From an uncultured Candidatus Woesearchaeota archaeon (lineage in GTDB: Archaea; Nanobdellota; Nanobdellia; Woesearchaeales; GW2011-AR9), in the NCBI GenBank assembly GCA_902529885.1, contig CABZYC010000003.1, positions 1 to 50,083 on the forward strand: a stretch of 50,083 nt of DNA. Reading direction: 5' to 3'. Under the pieces are notes generated by a model. The model saw nothing but the letters and a program-made list of their open reading frames with translations. It was not told the DNA's origin and made no database searches. Numbering within the stretch: the first letter of the stretch is position 1; each line of letters begins with the position of its first letter. The translations under genes were made by a program, and so were the position numbers. Shown here one piece after another: positions 24,801 through 31,825 of the stretch.

Positions 24801-25692
24801 TCGCAGCAACGATTTCTGTGTCTGAGAACGAATTTAGTATGTTTAAATGAGATTGTAAGATAGTCAACATATTTTCTACTACCTTCACCATTTGATCATA
24901 ATCTTTTATGAACTGCCCTTCTTTAGTCTCACCCCAAATTTTCAAATAGTTTGTACGGTAAACCTCATAACATCTATGCATGTCATAAGATTCGTATTTA
25001 TGTAATTTAGGGGATTCTTTATAATTTTGTGTTTGTACGGATTTATTTGCTGAACGAAATAGTTCACTGTGGTATACGCCAAATGGATCATTCAAGATCA
25101 TGAAAGGAGTTTTTATATCTAATTTTTGACCTTCAGAAAGAACTGTTTTTCCGCCAACCTTCTTACCAGAACCAGAAACTTGCACATCACTGTACACAGT
25201 TGTGAAACCAGTTAGCATACGCATATTTTGAATACGATCATCAATATCGAAATTTGAATCAGAAGAATCATGCTTAGTATCGTTGACCCAATTTTGTAGG
25301 TTGTTAATTAACTCTTGCCGTTTACGAAGCATTTCTTTCCATGCTTGATTTGCAGTAGGATTCTTTAGCAATTTAGTTTTTTTGGAAGGCATACCTAGAA
25401 AAAACATGATAGATAATTGAGATATGTCTATCTTAACAGATGCATCAATTGCAATAATAGTATTATCTATGATTGGAGCATGATAATTATGCGTTATTTT
25501 GTCGCCGCCTTTAATCCCTGCATCCACTAAAGCTGCAGCAATAGCAGTAGCTTGCGCAGTAGGATCTGGTGTACTGCTAGCACCACTAAAATTAAGATCT
25601 TTTAACAAAAGGTATAAACCCCAAACAATCATTACTGCACCCACACTTATAGTTAAAGCAGCAACACCACCTATTAATCCAACTATCGCCAT
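21877..25692 (-). CDS. Giant membrane-tethered helical protein, first gene of the envelope cluster
   Basis: A 1271-residue protein with a single N-terminal transmembrane helix (about residues 3-31, ending MIVWGLYLLL), a short Ser/Thr/Pro/Ala linker, then over 1150 residues of mostly helical, charged sequence, with Trp- and Tyr-containing helices spaced like a solenoid or spectrin-like rod. No ATPase, protease or nuclease motif is visible and there are very few cysteines, so the body is probably cytoplasmic. No internal repeat is obvious by eye. It begins the leftward cluster; a minus-strand TATA-like element (about 25711-25722) lies about 25 bases before the ATG. Function unknown; the size suggests a scaffold. 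Confidence 0.75.
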   Translation of the reverse strand: MAIVGLIGGVAALTISVGAVMIVWGLYLLLKDLNFSGASSTPDPTAQATAIAAALVDAGIKGGDKITHNYHAPIIDNTIIAIDASVKIDISQLSIMFFLGMPSKKTKLLKNPTANQAWKEMLRKRQELINNLQNWVNDTKHDSSDSNFDIDDRIQNMRMLTGFTTVYSDVQVSGSGKKVGGKTVLSEGQKLDIKTPFMILNDPFGVYHSELFRSANKSVQTQNYKESPKLHKYESYDMHRCYEVYRTNYLKIWGETKEGQFIKDYDQMVKVVENMLTILQSHLNILNSFSDTEIVAAISCINRVEKTLWNYRLFGALFTLDPKLGPVDWSEFEAWWNCWATNGYGIKWLWDHKNDPRHIGYILYKLDISLKTLNSRKKLRDASEDLLICLRRYDDKRDAKSDYRLRDGIQMLHAFLSDKKGEFRFDKNEHKKMHFAFEELSRVYSVLELNKNKEFIYFSSVQSFLKKLNMLADESQIPMMVNEFEAIVSLYRSHVDKMKKVYVELNPKKSLYQNEDFRLGLFYAINEAKKVNKWGVKGLCKDEVQGMGISMVPLSHGIKPIPIIPTDVKCSKKTQDWYDWWVGKRGIAHYADRITKVHADSPRLMDSWENLQSLAEFYLVEVRVEKATGQQIPVDGFEALYSYLTKLIQTKDNRVTDEMRALYTDLQRIYDGFYRGWADHINQFLKLLEQKNGIAAKNHSKGSPEELKLFNETRERFKSTTDFFAEEGNRLSKVVGEIKPLWDKHGCILFESILNLADADGVTKYDRVVGKEVGVEPGIILEDVVPHGFDLKKIQDKINEPIIRPRLSVNKDCLKNIEQIASEVISGSKYVRDVERQVRGCLRDSDEKNYYVLAILGTLKVNAHMLSQAKHQMPTGSSGSTFLIEVLLYALSGRDGDTTKMVNEILYSALVPHIPGLPQQNTLVHLGGVKGIRDLVHLAKEYGNDNLNTWLNDMAYDKDANRNAAYDGKVDDYIHNFITLPGVLHDIPIVWNHAMKLLSKDKLSQIAVCALIDASIGAKFGPLVDIKDKPSVKIDVLNAYLLKHKQSESLKNVWKEHHLSRRQIKFAEEVSKNPEMEHKVIQFNKILQGETLKIIADENELEKIKVKLNDINSVDKLAQLNVTQIDGMFDGIAGGYKKFKGDVEQLQELFNKPSAKQLVRAEATRYSYYSRFKRNYSKLIKETHNMFSMLEEVKVRLKTGVDTMGKPQQNNSPKQIMQLISQSIAHIDKAIGHIKQYSLKMDAEEEYCNKRISEALEEAVRLIGENRGGKK

Positions 25693-25771
25693 GTTAAATT
25701 AGAGTATTTATTCATATAAAAACATATTGTACACCACATATCATTAAATAGCTATCAGGTAGCTATAAAAT
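25693..25771. promoter_or_regulatory. Divergent promoter region with inverted repeat
   Basis: A 79-base gap between the giant-protein gene (minus) and the AI-2E transporter gene (plus). It holds a minus-strand TATA-like element (about 25711-25722), a weaker plus-strand ttaaata (about 25745-25751), and two copies of the palindrome TAGCTA at 25749-25754 and 25760-25765 that can pair around TCAGG. The repeat lies between the plus-strand TATA and start, where an operator would act. Confidence 0.45.
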
Positions 25772-26788
25772 ATGAAAAGGCCGTACCCTATATTGGTCGC
25801 ACTTGTTTGTTTAATCCTGTTCAGTTTAATCCTCATATTCAAGTTTATCCCAACACTCTTGTTAAGTGCAATCATTGCATACATTTTTTATCCGCTTTAT
25901 AAGAGGTTCCACAAGTATGTTCCAAGTTATGCAGCCATCATTAGTTGCACCATCTTAATCTTGATTATTTCTGTCCCAGCACTATTGCTTATTAACAGTT
26001 TAATACAAGAATCGTTCACAATAATTAACTTGTTACGTGAACTTTTAGTACAGAACCAAAGTACAGATTGTACAAATGCATTGTGTGAAACAATGCAAGG
26101 CATAGTGTACAATTCTAATCTTATGGCATACTTACAAAACATGCTTGACACATTTGCTTCAAACATCCTGCAAGCTACAAGTAAAATTATAACAAACATA
26201 CCCAAAATGGCACTTGAACTATTCATCTTTTTATTCACATTTTATTATTGTCTTAAAGATGGAAAGTCACTAGTAACATTTGTAGAAAAAGCTAGTAAAC
26301 AGATTAAAGGAATATTCACGTTACACCTTAAACACATGGACAACGTAATGAAAGCTATTGTGCACGGCTACTTTTTTGTAGCAATGTTGCAAGGAATATT
26401 AGCCCTACTTGGATACATCGTGTTAGGTGTACCAAACCCTTTCTTCTGGGGGTTTTTGACAGCAATCTTTGCCTTAGTACCATTAATTGGCACCGCGTTA
26501 ATTTGGGCACCATTAAGCATTATACTTTTTATCAAAGGTATTAGTTCAGATAACCTTTACACAATTATTAGTTCAATCATATTATTTGCGTACGGAGCAT
26601 TCATTATTAGTACTATTGACAATGTTGTTCGACCAAACATTATTGCTGCCAGAGTGAACGTGCACCCACTCACAATCTTGCTCGGTATCATCGGAGGACT
26701 ACAGATTGTTGGGCCAGCAGGATTCATTATAGGGCCAGTATTATTAAGTACAACCATCAGAATGGTACAAGATAGTGTGAACCAATAA
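25772..26788 (+). CDS. AI-2E family transporter (YdiK/UPF0118-like)
   Basis: A 338-residue membrane protein with about eight transmembrane helices. It has the typical AI-2E exporter plan: two N-terminal helices (LSAIIAYIFYPLYKRFHKYV), a central soluble segment, then the conserved LLGYIVLGVPNPFFWGFLTAIFALVPLIGTALIWAP region and the C-terminal DNVVRPNIIAARVNVHPLTILLGIIGG block with FIIGPV. Family members move autoinducer-2-like solutes or ions across the membrane; the substrate here is unknown. It is followed 31 bases later by the protease gene and the two are probably co-transcribed. Confidence 0.93.
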   Translation: MKRPYPILVALVCLILFSLILIFKFIPTLLLSAIIAYIFYPLYKRFHKYVPSYAAIISCTILILIISVPALLLINSLIQESFTIINLLRELLVQNQSTDCTNALCETMQGIVYNSNLMAYLQNMLDTFASNILQATSKIITNIPKMALELFIFLFTFYYCLKDGKSLVTFVEKASKQIKGIFTLHLKHMDNVMKAIVHGYFFVAMLQGILALLGYIVLGVPNPFFWGFLTAIFALVPLIGTALIWAPLSIILFIKGISSDNLYTIISSIILFAYGAFIISTIDNVVRPNIIAARVNVHPLTILLGIIGGLQIVGPAGFIIGPVLLSTTIRMVQDSVNQ

Positions 26789-26819
26789 TTATAATAACCA
26801 AAACTATATCTTATACCAC

Positions 26820-27554
26820 ATGAATATTAGAAACACGTCTATTGTTCTCGCAATAACATACTTCTGTGGACAATTGATCGCGTTATTACTTACCAGCACC
26901 ATCAAATTCAAACCGGTAGTTGGACAAAGTGGCAACTTATTCATTGGTTTTATTATTGCCCTAACACTACTGGTACTTTTAATCAAATTTAAATTAATTA
27001 ATATTTGGAGAGCATGGTACACGTTAGCAGTATTATTAAGCATCACGTTAACATTCAGCATTATCCTTGCACCATTTTATGCGTTTTTAATTGCTATCTT
27101 GTTTACAGTAACAAAAATGTTACATAAAACAACTATAAGCCATAATCTGACAGAACTGTTTATTTACCCAGGCCTCGCCATTTTTTTCACACCACATTTT
27201 AACGTGTTAAACATTAGCCTCCTATTAGTAATAATAGCTGTGTACGACATGTTCAGTGTATGGCGTAGTAAACATATGATCATGTTAGCTAAAGCACAAG
27301 AAAAAGCTGATATGTACACAGGGTATTATCTTCCAATGAATAAGGGCCACATCTTTTTGGGTGGTGGAGACATTGCATTCCCAATGTTGTTCACATCAGT
27401 CATGTTCCATGCATACGGGTGGACAGCATTGATTATCCCTTTTTTTACCACGGCAGCAGTATACAGTCTGTTCAAACTTAAACAGAAATATTTTCCAGCA
27501 ATGCTTGTACTAAGCCTTGCATGCTTGTTAACCCTACCTTTTTTCTTAGTATGA
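26820..27554 (+). CDS. Presenilin/signal-peptide-peptidase-like intramembrane aspartyl protease (family A22)
   Basis: A 244-residue protein with seven to nine transmembrane helices. The two catalytic aspartates appear in AVYDMFSVW (YD motif) and LGGGDIAFPML (GxGD motif), and a PAL-like motif is present as KYFPAML. The loop between the two catalytic helices is short, as in archaeal homologs. The family cuts transmembrane helices such as remnant signal peptides. The start is the ATG at 26820. The end overlaps convergently with the MBL-fold gene by 9 bases. It could process the many signal-anchored proteins encoded nearby (inference). Confidence 0.88.
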   Translation: MNIRNTSIVLAITYFCGQLIALLLTSTIKFKPVVGQSGNLFIGFIIALTLLVLLIKFKLINIWRAWYTLAVLLSITLTFSIILAPFYAFLIAILFTVTKMLHKTTISHNLTELFIYPGLAIFFTPHFNVLNISLLLVIIAVYDMFSVWRSKHMIMLAKAQEKADMYTGYYLPMNKGHIFLGGGDIAFPMLFTSVMFHAYGWTALIIPFFTTAAVYSLFKLKQKYFPAMLVLSLACLLTLPFFLV

Positions 27555-28238
27555 ATAATACGTGTGTGCACCTTCAGGTTTTAACACCATACCGTCATGC
27601 GCAGCTATAACATCACGGTCAAGTTCACGTTGTGCGTCACGAGCAAGAACCATGAAATCGTCAGGGTGTATACCGCTCGCACAACGGTTCAACACAGTTA
27701 TTTTAGCGTTGATGGTACGCAAAACGTCTACTAAATGATCTTTCGGTACACCACGAGCGCCAACACTCACTATGAAAATGTCCATCTCATCTTGACAATA
27801 AGGTAACCCTTCACTACAATACAAAATTCGTGTGTGCGGCGTCTCAATAAAAACTTGGCTTGATACCCCGTTGAACTCAGTGGTAACACGACAGTTTCGT
27901 AACTGTACAGTGTTCGCTGCAGAATCAATTGAAGCACCAGACAAATCGTTCGCACGAATCTTTTCTCGGACAGAAACAGGCAAATAAACCGTCTCAACTT
28001 TACCAGTTGCACATGTTAAGTACACATCATTATTGTGAAGTAGCTGGTTACTACTTAACACAACCGTGCTTGTTTTACCAGGTAACAGTTTATAGTTCAC
28101 CATGTTCACCATACTGCCTGGCCCAGGGTCAACATGAATCTGTTCATCACGGAAGGTTACCATCATACCACCACTTTGCCGTCTACCTTGTAAACAAGAT
28201 TGTAAATCGCCGGCAGTCCCTAAAAAAGTTAATTTCAT
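27546..28238 (-). CDS. Metallo-beta-lactamase-fold protein with an eroded metal site
   Basis: A 230-residue protein. The opening MKLTFLGTAGDLQSC and HVDPGPGSMVNM match the first strands of MBL hydrolases. Where the HxHxDH motif should be, the sequence reads SSNQLLHNNDV, so only the last His is kept. The end still has AAHDGMVL, matching the final His motif. A related LYCSEGLP stands where active enzymes have a SDT-like acid. It is therefore likely inactive, or uses a single metal or none. Full length for the family, with no frameshift, so it is under selection for another role. A minus-strand TATA box (28261-28270) lies about 27 bases upstream. Confidence 0.8.
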   Translation of the reverse strand: MKLTFLGTAGDLQSCLQGRRQSGGMMVTFRDEQIHVDPGPGSMVNMVNYKLLPGKTSTVVLSSNQLLHNNDVYLTCATGKVETVYLPVSVREKIRANDLSGASIDSAANTVQLRNCRVTTEFNGVSSQVFIETPHTRILYCSEGLPYCQDEMDIFIVSVGARGVPKDHLVDVLRTINAKITVLNRCASGIHPDDFMVLARDAQRELDRDVIAAHDGMVLKPEGAHTYYSY

Positions 28239-28290
28239 ACCATCTTCGAGGCGTGAGGATGTTATAAATATTTAGGGTTTCACGAGAAGA

Positions 28291-28300
28291 TTTATAAAAT
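28291..28300 (+). promoter_or_regulatory. TATA box of tRNA-His (and probably hisS)
   Basis: tttataaaat, centred about 30 bases before the tRNA-His 5' end; a textbook archaeal spacing. No separate TATA is evident between the tRNA and hisS, which are 45 bases apart. Confidence 0.7.
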
Positions 28301-28324
28301 AGTTCATGTCAGTTCCTAAGTAAT

Positions 28325-28400
28325 GGCGACCGTTGTATAACGGCTAGTATACAAGACTGTGGATCTTGAGGAGGGGGTTCGATTCCCCCCGGTCGCCCCA
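28325..28400 (+). tRNA. tRNA-His (GTG), with encoded CCA and G-1
   Basis: Acceptor stem GCGACCG/CGGTCGC with a G at 28325 that can serve as G-1 opposite C73, the identity element of tRNA-His; CCA is encoded at 28398-28400. Anticodon stem CAAGA/TCTTG encloses CTGTGGA, anticodon GTG. T stem GGGGG/CCCCC with TTCGATT loop is canonical. The D stem uses two G-U pairs. Located directly upstream of hisS. Confidence 0.96.
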
Positions 28401-28445
28401 TTTTATACAGTAAACTTTAAACGTTCACGACCATACCATACCCTC

Positions 28446-29684
28446 ATGAAATTTATTAAAGCCAAAGGTGTGAGGGATGTTGAACCACAAATTAAACTTC
28501 TAAAAAACGAAATGTTCAAGGTAATCCAAGACATATTTGAAAGTCATGGTCTTTTACCACTTGAAACACCTGTTATTGAACGATGGGAAACATTGTCTGC
28601 TAAATACGGAGCAGGGGAAGGCAGCGACGTGTTAAAAGAAACGTTCAAACTTCACGATCAAGGTGGGCGAGACCTGGGATTACGTTTTGAGCTTACAACA
28701 TCATTAGCACGGTACCTTGCAGAACGGCCAAACACAAAAATGCCATTTAAACGTTACGAGCTTGGGAGAGTCTACAGGGATGGCCCGCTTAAAGTAGGAC
28801 GGTACAGAGAATTTTGGCAGTGTGACGCAGACATTGTAGGGACAAACTCGTTGCAAGCAGACGCAGAATTGATTGCTATTATCCATAAAGGATTATCAAA
28901 ACTTAATATCGAACATGTTATTAAAATTAATAACCGGAAAATTTTAACGGGCATGTGTGAAGATGCAGGCGTTGATAATTCGCATGATGCCATTATTGCC
29001 ATAGATAAACTTGATAAAATTGGAGCGGAAGGTGTTGAGAAAGAGTTACAAGAACGTAACATTGAAATTAGTGCAACCCGACGTTTACTTCAACTTGTAC
29101 AGACACCGTTCAACGAATTAGATTTAATTAGCCAAGCTGGGAAAGATGGGATTGAAGAGCTTAAGAACGTTATTGAATTATGTAAACAGTATAATGTACC
29201 TTTAGAAATCAATACATCCTTAGCAAGAGGACAAGCATATTATACAGGAACCGTCATTGAAGCTTTCGCAATAAATTCAAAAATAACAAGTAGTATAGCT
29301 GCAGGTGGCCGTTACGATAACATGATTGGGGACTATATGGGTAACAAAACAGTGCCAGCAATAGGAATCTCTTTTGGTGCAGAACCAATCATGGACATTT
29401 TATCTGAGAATAAATCATTACGTCATTCTGCCAAATTCTTGTTTGTACCAATGAAAATTGAAGGAGCACCAATCGTTGAAAAAATGAGAAGTGAAGGTCT
29501 TAAAATTGAGCTTGCGTACGGAAAAAAAGGGTTAAGTAAATATCTTGATTATGCAAACGTGTTAAACATACCATACGTTATTATACACGGTGAAAAAGAA
29601 GTGCAGGCAGGAAATTATACGGTTAAAAATATGTCTACAGGCGAACAAACAACTGTAACTTTGGAACAACTCAAATGTCTTTAA
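28446..29684 (+). CDS. hisS: Histidyl-tRNA synthetase
   Basis: Class II aminoacyl-tRNA synthetase of 412 residues that charges tRNA-His. Motif 2 region GLRFELTTSLARY plus RYELGRVYRDGP and REFWQCDADIVG; the HisRS-specific A-box LARGQAYYTGTVIEAF; motif 3 AIGISFGAEP. The C-terminal anticodon-binding domain is present. The frame is open back into the tRNA gene, so I choose the ATG at 28446 (MKFIKAKGVRDV), which matches the standard N-terminus. The cognate tRNA gene lies 45 bases upstream. The end overlaps a small membrane-protein gene. Confidence 0.97.
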   Translation: MKFIKAKGVRDVEPQIKLLKNEMFKVIQDIFESHGLLPLETPVIERWETLSAKYGAGEGSDVLKETFKLHDQGGRDLGLRFELTTSLARYLAERPNTKMPFKRYELGRVYRDGPLKVGRYREFWQCDADIVGTNSLQADAELIAIIHKGLSKLNIEHVIKINNRKILTGMCEDAGVDNSHDAIIAIDKLDKIGAEGVEKELQERNIEISATRRLLQLVQTPFNELDLISQAGKDGIEELKNVIELCKQYNVPLEINTSLARGQAYYTGTVIEAFAINSKITSSIAAGGRYDNMIGDYMGNKTVPAIGISFGAEPIMDILSENKSLRHSAKFLFVPMKIEGAPIVEKMRSEGLKIELAYGKKGLSKYLDYANVLNIPYVIIHGEKEVQAGNYTVKNMSTGEQTTVTLEQLKCL

Positions 29685-29833
29685 AACAAATGTTTGGATA
29701 CTTTTTGTTAATTGTATCCATCTTTAATTTTGGACTATTCATGTTTACGATCACAACACCAAAAATATTTTGGATAATTTTAATTTTAACGGCAATCCCT
29801 ACATTCACCATGTATCGTCAGGGTGCCGAGTAA
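29675..29833 (+). CDS. Small two-helix membrane protein (52 residues)
   Basis: A short ORF starting ATG at 29675 (or the in-frame ATG at 29690) and ending TAA at 29831-29833. The product is two hydrophobic helices separated by a short polar turn (FTITTPK), ending MYRQGAE. It starts inside the last codons of hisS, a typical coupled arrangement, and its 3' end overlaps convergently with the methionine aminopeptidase gene. The 120-base stretch has no other explanation. It could be chance, as a hydrophobic ORF in A/T-rich DNA is not rare, so I am only moderately confident. Confidence 0.5.
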   Translation: MSLKQMFGYFLLIVSIFNFGLFMFTITTPKIFWIILILTAIPTFTMYRQGAE

Positions 29834-30707
29834 TTACTTCTACACCGTCAGCTGTTACAATCATTGAATGTTCAAATTGTGCAACTAAACCGTTGGATAC
29901 CTCGCATAAAGGAGGGTAGTCTTGTAACACACCTTGTTTCACCAGTTCACGAAGGCCAAGCAGAGTTGTACCTTTACCAAACTGTTTAGTCAAATCTTTT
30001 GTACAAAATGGTAAGCCGTTACGCTGTTCAATGAACGCCATTATTTTTCGTGCTGCTGGCGACCGTACACTACGTTCGCTCACTTGCATAAAAATTGTAC
30101 TTTCACCCTTGTTACGTATTAATCCTTCACCATACGTTAAAAATGGTTCAATAGCAATCTCCATACCTTCCTCAATACGCGTTTTTTCTTCAGTGTTAAT
30201 TGCAGGTATACTAATACCAGCATGCACAGTGTACCGATCAATAGTGTGACCCGACAAATTCCGAATTACATTAAAACCATGCGCTGTTGCAACTTCATTA
30301 GTTCGTTGCCCAATCTCGCCAAGAGTTATACCTGGACGAATCACAGAAATAGTTTCTTTCAACGTGTTTTGTGTTGCTAAAATTAGTTCAGTATGATCAT
30401 TCGTACTAACCTCCACCGTCATTGCGTTATCTGCAAGCCAACCATTAATATGTACACCAATATCGATCTTTACAAGGTCGCCCCTGTCAAACGTTCCAAG
30501 ATCATCTTCTTTTGGACAAAAGTGGGCAGCACAATCATTGAGTGCCATCTGTGCCCAAGCAATTTCGCCGCCAAGTTCAATAATACGTGCTTCACAATAA
30601 TCCATTACACTAATATAACTAGCACCTTCAATAATACGTTCTGCGCCTTCCCTACGTACTTGCGCAGCAATTTTGCCAGCTTTACGTAAACAGTTTATCC
30701 GATCCAT
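29805..30707 (-). CDS. map: Type II methionine aminopeptidase
   Basis: Removes the initiator Met from nascent proteins; two-metal pita-bread fold. Ligand regions: LVKIDIGVHINGWLADNAMTV (two Asp), NLSGHTIDRY (His), MEIAIEPFLTYGEG (Glu) and VAQFEHSMIV (Glu). The type II insertion is present between the last His and Glu. Start: the frame is open to a GTG at 30728 with an AAGGTGG run beside it, but the ATG at 30707 gives MDRINCLRKAGKIAAQVR, which aligns with the usual archaeal N-terminus; 300 residues. It is last in the leftward run gmhA, pmm, gtrA, map. Confidence 0.93.
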   Translation of the reverse strand: MDRINCLRKAGKIAAQVRREGAERIIEGASYISVMDYCEARIIELGGEIAWAQMALNDCAAHFCPKEDDLGTFDRGDLVKIDIGVHINGWLADNAMTVEVSTNDHTELILATQNTLKETISVIRPGITLGEIGQRTNEVATAHGFNVIRNLSGHTIDRYTVHAGISIPAINTEEKTRIEEGMEIAIEPFLTYGEGLIRNKGESTIFMQVSERSVRSPAARKIMAFIEQRNGLPFCTKDLTKQFGKGTTLLGLRELVKQGVLQDYPPLCEVSNGLVAQFEHSMIVTADGVEVITRHPDDTW

Positions 30708-30733
30708 AATTTGCTTGTTAGCCCCCACCTTTT

Positions 30734-31099
30734 TTAACGTTTACTGAATATTATGTTTTGATACACAATAAAACTGCAAATACTCAGCCCAGCAATTGTT
30801 AAAGCTAAGCTAAGCATGTAAGGTAAACCAATATGGTATACCAAGCCAAACACGAAAATGCTTTGTAACCCGCCGTTAAAAAGGTTGTACCCAGTAAATT
30901 TTGTGAATTGAGCATAACTTGGTTTTCCTTTAAAAACGTATTTTGATTGATGAAAATAGTTGTAAAAAATACCTGACAGCAAAGATATTACGTGTGTCAA
31001 AGGTAACCAAACAAAAAATGATAATGATCCTGCAACAATAAACTGTAACAAGGTTGCTGCGCCGCCACCTACTAAGAATCGCCCGAATTGTTTCACCAT
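30734..31099 (-). CDS. GtrA-family membrane protein
   Basis: A 121-residue protein with four transmembrane helices and the GtrA pattern: FLVGGGAATLLQFIVAG in the first helix, then SGIFYNYFHQSKYVFKG and a final FIVYQNIIFSKR. GtrA-like proteins are thought to move polyprenyl-phosphate-linked sugars across the membrane, often together with a dolichol-phosphate sugar synthase; such a GT2 enzyme is encoded 2 kb away (33350-34024). It lies between phosphomannomutase and methionine aminopeptidase, with gaps of 9 bases on the pmm side. Confidence 0.88.
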   Translation of the reverse strand: MVKQFGRFLVGGGAATLLQFIVAGSLSFFVWLPLTHVISLLSGIFYNYFHQSKYVFKGKPSYAQFTKFTGYNLFNGGLQSIFVFGLVYHIGLPYMLSLALTIAGLSICSFIVYQNIIFSKR

Positions 31100-31108
31100 T
31101 ACACAATT

Positions 31109-31825
31109 TTAGTTAGTCTTAATAAGATTTTGTACCAGATTGATAGTATCAGACGGAGAAGTAACAGTGTTACCATTCACACGATCATCACAAAATATTT
31201 CGTGGTCGTTACCACCCTTAAACGTTTTATCACCAAAAAAGTGTATCTCATCAAACTCTTTTAGAAACTGTAAACAATAACGTTTATCCCACCCTTTTGG
31301 AAACACGTCAAAACTTATCTGACCACCTATACTAAACGTAAGTTGAGGATACTTCTCTGATAAACTTGATACCATCAAAGAACGAACGTTATACTCCATA
31401 TCATACTGTTCAAATGTTTGCCGCTCATTTGTAGAACATGCACGACCAGGCGGGGCAACATTGATCATGCCACTACGATGTTCAATGAACGTCCCACGTT
31501 TAAATGGTAAGGAAACAGTAGACATATGCTGCATACAATCGTTAATCAAGGATTGGTACACATCTTCCCCTACCATTGAAACCATAGTACTATTATGAAA
31601 CATTTCCGCACCCCTATACCCTTGCACACCGTTCTGAGGGAACCAGTACGTAAACAAATCTATAGCGTCACCCAATTGTTCTTTTTGTTTTGCTAAATCA
31701 GAACCACCCACAAAACCAAGGGTGTAATGTTGCGTCGCTCGATTAAGAGTGTCAACCATCTCACCAGTTATCTTCTGACGTGCAGGGGTCAATGTACCAT
31801 CAACATCGAATAGTAAAAGTTTCAT
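31109..31825 (-). CDS. Eukaryotic-type phosphomannomutase (HAD superfamily, PMM2-like)
   Basis: Interconverts mannose 6-phosphate and mannose 1-phosphate, the precursor of GDP-mannose. The HAD motif is LLLFDVDGTLT; then come a PMM-specific region (FGF..GSDLAKQKEQLG; here LGFVGGSDLAKQKEQLG), FIEHRSGMINVAPPGRAC, SIGGQISFDVFPKGWDKRY and FFGDKTFKGGNDHEIF. These match eukaryotic PMM1/PMM2 rather than the alpha-D-phosphohexomutase fold used by most prokaryotes. The length of 238 fits. The ATG overlaps the gmhA stop (ATGA). The sugar could also be a heptose phosphate given the neighbour (inference). Confidence 0.9.
   Translation of the reverse strand: MKLLLFDVDGTLTPARQKITGEMVDTLNRATQHYTLGFVGGSDLAKQKEQLGDAIDLFTYWFPQNGVQGYRGAEMFHNSTMVSMVGEDVYQSLINDCMQHMSTVSLPFKRGTFIEHRSGMINVAPPGRACSTNERQTFEQYDMEYNVRSLMVSSLSEKYPQLTFSIGGQISFDVFPKGWDKRYCLQFLKEFDEIHFFGDKTFKGGNDHEIFCDDRVNGNTVTSPSDTINLVQNLIKTN

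Noticed and set aside
16282-25692. Assignment of the envelope cluster to a type IV secretion/conjugation or pilus system
   Set aside because: The small multi-TM proteins recall VirB2/TrbC in size, but there is no VirB4/VirD4-like ATPase, prepilin motif or secretion peptidase in the cluster.
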